A stretch of 64,000 nucleotides of DNA, taken from assembly GCF_964355755.1 (NCBI RefSeq), contig NC_092677.1, forward strand, positions 14,406,601 to 14,470,600, read 5' to 3'. The notes under the pieces are model-generated. The model was not told the origin of the DNA and did not search any database. It saw nothing but the letters and a program-made list of their open reading frames with translations. The stretch's first letter is position 1; each line of letters starts with the position of its first letter. The stretch comes from Antedon mediterranea (lineage: Eukaryota; Echinodermata; Crinoidea; Comatulida; Antedonidae). Positions 56,255 through 64,000 of this stretch are shown piece by piece. The translations under genes and the position numbers were made by a program.

Positions 56255-57580
56255 ATGGCGTCAAAAACCCATAGAAACGGGACTAACAAAGGAATGTACA
56301 GTGCTGCACAGGCTGACGGTGACGAAATCAGCAGGATGAACGGGCAAACAGTAAACAAAGAACGTAGTGTAGTGAAGCCAATCTTTTTGAAGGCTGATCA
56401 AATACCAACAGGAAAAAGCTTTTTCAAAGATGAAGACCTATGTATAGCCCTACTAAAAATAATTGCTGCAGAAAGTATAATCGGTGTTCAAAAAATACGG
56501 AACCTATGGCGAATTTATCTAAATAATAGAAATGATAGAGTGAAACTAATTACGAATGGACTAAACATTAGGAATTGTAATATTACAATTCATGATAAAA
56601 ATCCTTATTTGGCATACAACAACATGGAAACAACGAGAATAGTCATAAAGGATATACCATTATCGGTTGCTGACGTAGAGATTGCTAGCAAGTTGAAAGC
56701 GCTAGGATGCAAACCAATAGGAGATGTTACAAGGCTAAAAATAAGGGTTAATGGTCAATTAACCAGCTGGCTAAACGGTGACAGAGCTGTCGTTGTAGAA
56801 AAGCTAAAATCGCAAATACCAAGACAGATAATAATAAATGGTTTTAGAGCACGGGCTTTTCATGACGGTCAGGAAGTGAAATGCAACAAATGTACAAAGA
56901 CTGGGCATTTAGCTTTTCAATGCAAAGCTGATATAATCTGTTTCAAGTGTCATTTACCAGGGCATACTAGGGACAGATGTAATGTTGAAGCGCATAATGT
57001 ATCATCATCTGGTTCACCTGGTGCATACATTAATAAAGTTTGGGAATCGGTTTTTAACTTTGAAAACCCAAAAAATAATAATGCTAACGATAACCACTAC
57101 GGGAAAAGAGCTACGGTACAATCTGATACAGAAACACATGATGAAGTGTTTAGTATTGATGGAAGTAGTGAATCATCAGATGATGAAAATGCGCAGAAAG
57201 AAACAAGTGTGATCACTATAGAACAACACACAAACCAAAATGAGCAGGAAGATGATGACAGAGAGGAGCAGAGGGAAGAGCAGGAAGTGGACGAAAGAGA
57301 GGAGGAGGAAGTTGAAGAAGGAGAGGAACAAGAAGTACCGGGAAGAAAGTACCAGAAAGCTGAAGAAAGAGAGGAGCAGGAAGTTGGGGAAAGAGAGGAG
57401 CATGAACAGAAGAAGGTAACTGACTACTTTGAAAAAAGTATGCAAAAAAGTAAAAGTGTTAGCACAAACAAGAAAGCAGCGAGAGATCTGAAGGAACAGT
57501 CCGGAAATGAAGGCAGGACAGAAGAAAAAACAAAGAGTATTGAAAAAAGAAGTTTAAGAAAGAGAAACAAAAACAAGTAA
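56255..57580 (+). CDS. LINE ORF1 protein, zinc-knuckle RNA-binding
   Basis: 441 residues, intact. It presumably binds the element RNA. Residues about 60-200 form a folded N-terminal region of the kind found in Tx1-group ORF1. Two CCHC knuckles follow: CNKCTKTGHLAFQC (about 210-223) and CFKCHLPGHTRDRC (about 229-242), both C-x2-C-x4-H-x4-C. Residues about 330-395 are Glu/Arg repeats (REEQEVDEREEEE), and the end is Lys/Arg-rich. ORF2 starts 65 bases after the stop. Minus and +1 frames over the acidic repeat are shadows. Confidence 0.88.
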   Translation: MASKTHRNGTNKGMYSAAQADGDEISRMNGQTVNKERSVVKPIFLKADQIPTGKSFFKDEDLCIALLKIIAAESIIGVQKIRNLWRIYLNNRNDRVKLITNGLNIRNCNITIHDKNPYLAYNNMETTRIVIKDIPLSVADVEIASKLKALGCKPIGDVTRLKIRVNGQLTSWLNGDRAVVVEKLKSQIPRQIIINGFRARAFHDGQEVKCNKCTKTGHLAFQCKADIICFKCHLPGHTRDRCNVEAHNVSSSGSPGAYINKVWESVFNFENPKNNNANDNHYGKRATVQSDTETHDEVFSIDGSSESSDDENAQKETSVITIEQHTNQNEQEDDDREEQREEQEVDEREEEEVEEGEEQEVPGRKYQKAEEREEQEVGEREEHEQKKVTDYFEKSMQKSKSVSTNKKAARDLKEQSGNEGRTEEKTKSIEKRSLRKRNKNK

Positions 57581-57645
57581 TTTAATCTTAATAATATGTA
57601 TTCTAAATATTGTAATTTCCCTAGGAAGCTCTTTACTCTAATCTT

Positions 57646-60600
57646 ATGAATTTACATTGTATAACACTAAACGTTAGAGGAGCTAGAAATATAAATAAGC
57701 AACATAAGCTATTCCAATGGGTAAAAGATCAAAAAGCGGATATATGTCTGCTTCAGGAAACCCATCTAACAAATGAGATTATTAATAAATCAAACTTTGT
57801 TTGGGAAGGTGAAGCGATCCATAGTATAGGTAATTCACATAGTAGAGGAGTGTCGATACTATTACGAAAAGGTCTTGAATGCAAAATTGTTAAAAAGTTA
57901 ACTGATATTGATGGAAGATATATATTTCTTAATCTAATGATAAATGAAAAGGAATTGGACATTATAAATATTTATGCTCCTAATGAAAGCAAAAATAGAA
58001 GTGCATTCTTTAGGACCATACACAAATGTTACAATGACTTTGATGGAGGGAAGGGTAATTCTATCATTCTAGGTGGAGATCTGAATTGCATCATGAATAG
58101 TGACATTGACCAAAAAGGTAGCGCAAATAGGTCTGATAAATCTGTTTTTACGATTAAAAACCTAATGAAAAATTTAAATTTAAATGATATTTGGAGATCC
58201 AAAAACATGAATAAGCGACAATTTACGTGGCGTAAGAGATTTAACAACATTTTCCGTAGGCTGGATTACTGGTTAATATCAGAAGATCTCTTTTTAAATG
58301 GAGATGTTTTAGCCTGTGACATTCGTCCAGCTATTCTCACAGATCACCAGGCGGTATCAATTAAAATAGATTTGCATGAAAAAAAACGCGGTCCTGGTTT
58401 ATGGATGTTCAACAATAGCTTTCTGAAAGATGAAACATTTACAAAATTAGTAATTAAAATAATTGATGTTTCAATACTAAAAAATAATAGAGAACCTGTA
58501 AGTGCAAGTTTGTTATGGGAGCTTGTAAAAACAAAAATAAAAGAATTTTCAATTGCATACGGAAAACAAAAAAATAAAAACCAGAATAAAAAGAAAGAAA
58601 AATTACAAAAACAAATAAAAAACTTAAATGAAACAATTATGAATACTCAAAATTGTGATATAACCATTGAAAATAAAATTGAAAACAAAAAAATAGAGCT
58701 TGAAAACATTTATAATGTAGAAGCAAAAGGCGCGCAAATTAGGTCCAGAGTAAAATGGATAGAGGAAGGCGAGTGGAATACAAAATACTTTCTTGGGTTA
58801 GAAAGATCCAAAAGTAAAAAGAAACACATAAAAAGTTTAATTACTAAAGATGGGAGCTTAGCAACGAGCCCAATTGATATTTTAAAGGAACAAATACAAC
58901 ATTTCGAAGGTTTATACGCAAAAAATGTTATAAACCCTGGAAAAATTAATAAATACCTTTGTAATTCTATTATAAACAAGCTTTCAGAAATAGAAAAAGA
59001 AAATTGTGAAGGTTACGTCACTATTGATGAATGTAAAAAGGCCATTTCAATGATGGAAAAAAATAAAACACCTGGATCGGATGGTCTAAGTGTTGAATTT
59101 TATGTGTTCTTTTGGAATAATATTAAACATTTAATTTGCGATGCGTTAAATGAAAGTTATAATTCTCAAGAATTATCCTTTTCGCAAAAACGAGGTGTAA
59201 TCACCCTTTTGTTCAAGGATGGAGAAAGAGAAAATTTGAATAATTGGCGTCCCATTACCCTATTAAACACCGATTACAAAATTCTTGCACATGTATTAAG
59301 TAACAGACTTAAAATGGTTATTAAATCAATAGTAAGTTCAGACCAAAAAGGTTATATAAAAGGCCGTTTCGCTGGTGAAAACATTCGGTTAATAGAAGAC
59401 CTGCTTTATTATACAGAGTGTAATGATATCGAAGGGGCAATAATTACCGTAGATTTTAAGAAGGCTTTTGACTCTATTAGTAGAGATTTTATGTTCAATG
59501 TTCTAGAAAAGTTTAACTTTGGAATGTTCTTTTGTAACTGGGTAAAAGTATTATACAATAACGTTGAATGTGTCACAGTTAACAATGGTTGGGTTTCAAA
59601 CAATTTAAAAATGGAAAGAGGTATTAGACAAGGTTGTCCTCTATCTGCTCTGTTATTTATTTTAGTGGTTGAAGTAATGGCATCTAGAATAAGAAACAAA
59701 GATGACTATAAGGGTATTAAACTTCCAAATAATGAAAATAACATAGAAGCTAGAATAAGCCAATTAGCCGATGATACTGTTTTGTATGTTGGTAATGACA
59801 AAAGTATTAAACCAGCAGTCAGTGTAATTGAACGTTTTTGTGAAGTATCTGGAATGACACTAAATAAAAAAAAAACCAATGCTTTTTGGATTGGTAAATG
59901 GAAGAACAGAATAGATAGACCTTTAGAATTAAATTGGGTAAAACACCCGATCAAAATTTTAGGCATATATGTAGGGTATAATACAGAAGAATGTACCAGA
60001 AAAAACTGGGATGTTAAATTAATAGAGCTAGAAAAGACTTTAAAACAATGGAATGCTAGAAATCTCTCAATTTTTGGTAGAATAATAATCCTGAAAAGTC
60101 TTGCACTATCTAAATTAACATATGCTGCAAATATCACTGATGTTCCAAAATATGTATATACACAAGTTACAAATCTAATATATAATTTTATTTGGAACAA
60201 TAAAAGGGAAAAGATAAAAAGAAAAACTCTAATTGGTGATGTTGAGATGGGAGGCATTCAAATTCCTGATTTTACTCTTCATGTTAACGCAATCATGTGT
60301 GGCTGGTTAAAAAGAATTATGAATGATGATGGTGCTAAATGGAAAAATATTCCAATGTATTATATTAAAAAAATATGTGATGTTAATGTTTTACTTAATA
60401 TGTCATGTTATAACATTATTGATGTTAATTCTGATAAAATTCCACTGTTTTACAAAAATATGATAAAAGCCTACATAAATTATAACAGAATCTCTAAAAA
60501 AAACCCTGAAACTTATAACGATATAATGAATGAGCAACTGTGGGGAAACCACTACGTTAAACTAAAAAAAAAACGCTTTTCTACAAGCATTGGATTGACA

Positions 60601-61406
60601 GTGGCATTATCAGTATTAAAGACATTGTTAATAAGAACACTTTTTTAACATCGAACGAAATACTGGTGAAACTACAATGTAAAACAAACTGGTTAAATGA
60701 GTATTTGTGCATTATTAAGGCAATACCAATTCAATGGAAACGTATTATTAAGGAGGTAGATATTTTCAATTGTGATGATAATGATGAAGTAGTTGGGACT
60801 AAGTATGAGATTAATACTACCAAACTAATATACTCATGGTTTGTGAAAGAATATTTCATTATTCCAATGTCACAACTAAAATGGGAAGAGTACTTCAATG
60901 ATAACAACATTGATTGGAAAACTTCTTGGTTACGGAAAGTATGTAAAATGAAAGATAAGAAACTAGCACAATTCAATTATAAGATGTTACATAGAATACT
61001 GCCTACCAACAAACGGCTGTATCAGTGGAAAGTTAAGGAAACACAAACGTGTGACAAATGTGGAGAAATTGAAAATGAAAATCATTTGTTTTTTAGTTGT
61101 AGATTTATTCAGAAATATTGGAGGAAAATGCTTAGTATCTTTGTGAGTTTAAATCACAATAATATATCATTTAAACAATTAATACTAGGAACGGGAGATA
61201 AGCTAATAGATTATATTTACACTTTTGCAGCATTTACTATTTATAGAATAAAAATGTTATCTGCACTAAATAAGCCAGTGGGTAAATCTTTATGGAATTC
61301 ATTTAAAAGCAATATGTTATATAACATTGAATGTGAAACATATAACAATAAAGAAACAAGTATAGAAAAATGGGTAGCTTTAAGAAATAAGATTATGATA
61401 ATATAA
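57646..61406 (+). CDS. LINE ORF2: endonuclease and reverse transcriptase, one frameshift
   Basis: Apurinic-type endonuclease comes first (LNVRGARN, LLQETHL, IYAPNE, GGDLNCI, RRLDYWL, LTDHQAV; residues 1 to about 235). Reverse transcriptase follows (KTPGSDGLSVEF, WRPITLLNTDYKI, DFKKAFDSI, RQGCPLSALLF, QLADDTVLYV with the catalytic DD near residue 708). The 1,000-codon frame stops at 60648. The protein continues in another frame from about 60575 (WIDSGIISIKDI onward, ATG at 60666) to 61406, with a C-terminal zinc motif CDKCGEIENENHLFFSC. The break maps to an A10 run at 60564-60573. Apart from that shift no stop interrupts it, so the copy is young or the shift is a sequencing slip. Tx1 group is my best call from the LADD box and the C-terminal motif. 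Confidence 0.88.
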
Positions 61407-61932
61407 ATTCTAACTTGATACGATTAACCGAAAAGGAATTACAGTAATACGGGTTACTGGTGGTACTGAGCTATTATTGTTTTTTTTTTTTATCATGTAT
61501 ATAAATATATTGTATAATCCGGGTTGTAAAATGAAAACAAACAAATGAAAATGTGTGAACTATTTTAAAACGGGATAGATGATAATGATGATCCTGTCAA
61601 GTGTATAACAAAATATAAGAAAATTAATGAAAAAAGGAGTAATACAGAATTCATATATGTAAAAATGTTACTTATGAACTGTAACGACATTTACAAGTTA
61701 AATAATACGATTTTATGTAATATGAGATAATATGAATGTGAATAAAAGTGGTGTTTGCGCCACAAAAGAGAAGAAAAAAAAAAGAAGAGTAATATCTTGT
61801 GTGGATCTGAGTCCCTGGCGAACAGGGTTATACTTCTGAATTAGTTCCTGTAAATAGACGGGTGCTTAACCATTGATGCAGTTTGTATATGATAATAATA
61901 TATTGTTTATTACTTTCCCCCTCGATTTTTAG

Positions 61933-62684
61933 GAGTCACGCTATACTTCTATGATGGAAGAGGAGGTAGATCAAGATACCCTTCGTCAACTGTACTTAAA
62001 GGGAGCCGAAAGTGGTGATCTGGATGCTGTGGAATTCGCTCTTTCTCATTGTGACTTTGATAAAAACTGTACAAACCCAGATGGTAAAAATGCACTAGCA
62101 GTGGCAATTAAATCAAACAACATAGGTAAATAGGTGATATATTTTGAAATGTTTCAAACCTTTCTCTAAGTTCTTGCATAAATTGTTATATTGTGTAGAT
62201 CAATTAATGATAATTTAATGCAAATAAACGACAAATTAAGGTATATTCCGCTTTTAATAATTTCACGGTACTGCCATTTTCTATATTATGAATTAAAATT
62301 CTCTATTCCAAGATGAGCGTCCACCACCCAAATGAAGGGTCATTTGCCTCGACAGCCCCGTTCAACTTTTTTGTTTGTGATTGTCGAAAGATTGAAAATA
62401 AAAATAAATAAATAAAATAAGTATCCGAGTAATTACCGATACAATTTTTAAAATTTGTTTAAACTAAACATTCCTCTGAAAGCTCATCTCTTAAATTATA
62501 AAGGTGGTAAAAATGTTTATTTTGTCAACAATGGTTTCTAAAATCAATCCCCTAATTCTTTTCAGAAATAGTAAAAGTTCTTTTACAAAACGATGTGAAC
62601 GTTGGGGACGCACTCTTGCGAGCGGTGGATATGCAGAACGTTAAAGTAGTTGACATTTTACTCGAATATGCTCGATCACCACAG
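61933..62684 (+). CDS. Second TRPC-like channel, ankyrin-region exons (partial, runs off the window)
   Basis: Exons 61933-62125 and 62566-62684 are a paralogue of the minus-strand channel. The first follows a strong acceptor (CTCGATTTTTAG) and includes ATG 61951 (MMEEEVDQDTLRQLYLKGAE); the frame is open upstream to the acceptor in phase 0. The split Glu codon (phase 1) and the 119-base length of the next exon match exons 2-3 of the other gene. Protein matches include AVDMQNVKVVDILLEYARS against AIDMQNMKTVDIILNFAKS. The next exon should encode a TPLVLAA-like segment; I do not find it before 64000. Confidence 0.8.
62310..62425 (+). repeat. Retroelement 3' tail in TRPC intron
   Basis: CCACCACCCAAATGAAGGGT ... 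GATTGTCGAAAGATTGAAAA runs into (ATAAA)n. This is the form of a truncated LINE or SINE 3' end between the two ankyrin-region exons. Confidence 0.45.
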
Positions 62685-64000
62685 GTAAATATTTTTCGTA
62701 AAATGGAAAGAATAAAATAATATAATTATTTGAATAATAATATGCATAATATCTGTCAAATTAAAATATGTGTTTTTAAGGTAGAGTAAATCATTTATAC
62801 TGTTGCTTAATGTATGTTTAATTATATACTGTACGCTTAATCCCAAAAATATCCATATCTCTTTTTCTTCCAATGTATTGCCCTTTAAAATATAACGGTA
62901 AGTGTCTTCCCGTTTAAATAACACCACAATTTAAATTATCATCATTTATCATCATCATCATCATCATTGTTGTTTGTGTTATATTGTTCAACTTTGTGAA
63001 AATATGCCGTGTCATTAAATTTGTTTGGGTTTCATCTGCAATTTGAAAAACATACGGGTATCAATTTTTATGTTTTTTAAGTCTAACTAATAATGGTAAA
63101 CATAATAAGCATAAATATTTTGTTATGTCAATAATATTCATATTTTGAATAGCTAGCCACGGAAAATGGGTAGGCCTACATTTGTTCGTATAACACCTGG
63201 CTCAAGGTAATAAGACAATATTTCATGACTGTATTGCCTTAATGAATATACTAGTTACGCCAATCTTGGTAGGCCTAACTTTGTTAACACGGTAATACAC
63301 GTTCGTAGTTTTTGTGCACAGTTTTCCTTGTATAATAACATCGGAAGGATTATTTAAAATATTTCATATTTTATCATTATGAAAATACTGATTACGATTA
63401 ATAGCTCTTCGAATACTAACACCTGGTGCTCATTGAATATTGAATTATATTATATTACATGGTTACATAAATAATTTGGTATGTTGCTTCAAGTCATTCT
63501 GAATAGGCCTACTAACGTTTATTTTCAAAATTATTACCTGAAAAAATGTAATTTTAAGCAAAAAATATTGTTTATTTTTTTCTTGTTATAAGTGAAATAA
63601 TTAATTTTTTTGTTGTTTTTTTCTACAAAAGTAAATAACGTTATTGAAACTATTAAAAGCCTGATTTTATTAATTTCATTTTTCATGATTTTGGAAGGAC
63701 AACGCATCTTTAATTTTAGTCTTCATTTTAATTTCTGAGCTTTGATATAGCTTATCAAAGCTTAATACATTATCTAGGGGGTTTCGGATGATGTTTGAGG
63801 AAATGAACTGGTAAAAATTGTCTAAACCTTGCCTAAAATAAAAAGTATAATCATTATTATTCATGTAACCCTTATTTCCCCAACAATTAAATACAATGGC
63901 AGCCAAAAGCTGCAATTAATTATTTTTTAACAATTAAACTATGCTAAAATATTAATTAAATAAATAAATAACAACAATACTATCATATCATTACTGATAC
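62685..64000. other. Presumed intron of second TRPC-like gene
   Basis: AT-rich, with a decayed MITE at 63538-63714 (TTACCTGAAAAAATG ... GGACAACGCATCTTTAA). No exon is supported. Confidence 0.5.

Larger units (their letters stand above)
56030..61790 (+). mobile_element. Nearly intact Tx1/L1-type non-LTR retrotransposon
   Basis: An element of about 5.7 kb with 5' leader, ORF1 (56255-57580), ORF2 (57646-61406, one frameshift), and an AT-rich 3' region ending near AGAAGAAAAAAAAAAGAAGAG (about 61767-61785). Exact ends and target duplication could not be set. It lies in sense orientation in the proposed first intron of the second TRPC-like gene. Confidence 0.75.

Noticed and set aside
57176-60257. 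Several minus-strand frames of 70-183 codons opposite the LINE
   Set aside because: Antisense shadows of ORF1 and ORF2, which have clear family motifs on the plus strand.

Overview
The window is animal nuclear DNA: AT-rich, genes split by GT-AG introns, introns and spacers packed with small DNA transposons, SINEs and LINEs. The gene content (two lineage-specific alpha-2,8-sialyltransferases and TRPC-type channels with unusual ectodomains), the intron density and the absence of vertebrate repeats suggest a marine invertebrate deuterostome, most likely an echinoderm. That assignment is inference; no species marker was found.

Layout. (1) 3.2-11.7 kb, minus strand: sialyltransferase A, rebuilt here as ten coding exons plus a TATA-driven non-coding first exon, encoding a 470-residue type II Golgi enzyme. 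Every intron is phase 2, and an array of eight octamer/CCAAT repeats lies in one intron. (2) 13.5-17.3 kb: a 3.8-kb inverted-repeat element bounded by TAA, carrying two opposed broken copies of a mobile-element protein and YY1-like repeat arrays; a SINE sits in its left arm. A copy of the sialyltransferase promoter lies at 18.2-18.6 kb. (3) 21.4-23.8 kb, minus: sialyltransferase B, three coding exons, 329 residues. (4) 27.4-36.0 kb: a nest of DNA elements. The outer one is 8.5 kb with long inverted repeats; inside it are a 3.4-kb element, a 1.07-kb Harbinger-type element and a satellite array. (5) 36.8-38.2 kb, minus: a 456-codon orphan ORF. (6) 41.3-51.0 kb, minus: a TRPC-like channel, 15 exons and about 1,128 residues, with a roughly 265-residue Cys-rich insertion between S3 and S4. 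(7) 52.5 kb to the right edge, plus: a divergent second TRPC-like gene. Two ankyrin-region exons are clear and two alternative first exons are proposed; a nearly intact Tx1/L1-type LINE (ORF1 and ORF2) lies in its first intron.

Functionally, the sialyltransferases would extend sialic acid chains on Golgi glycoconjugates and the TRPC pair would form plasma-membrane cation channels. Nothing in the sequence ties the two sets together beyond proximity. All exon junctions were read by eye from splice consensus plus reading-frame continuity; none is supported by transcripts here.
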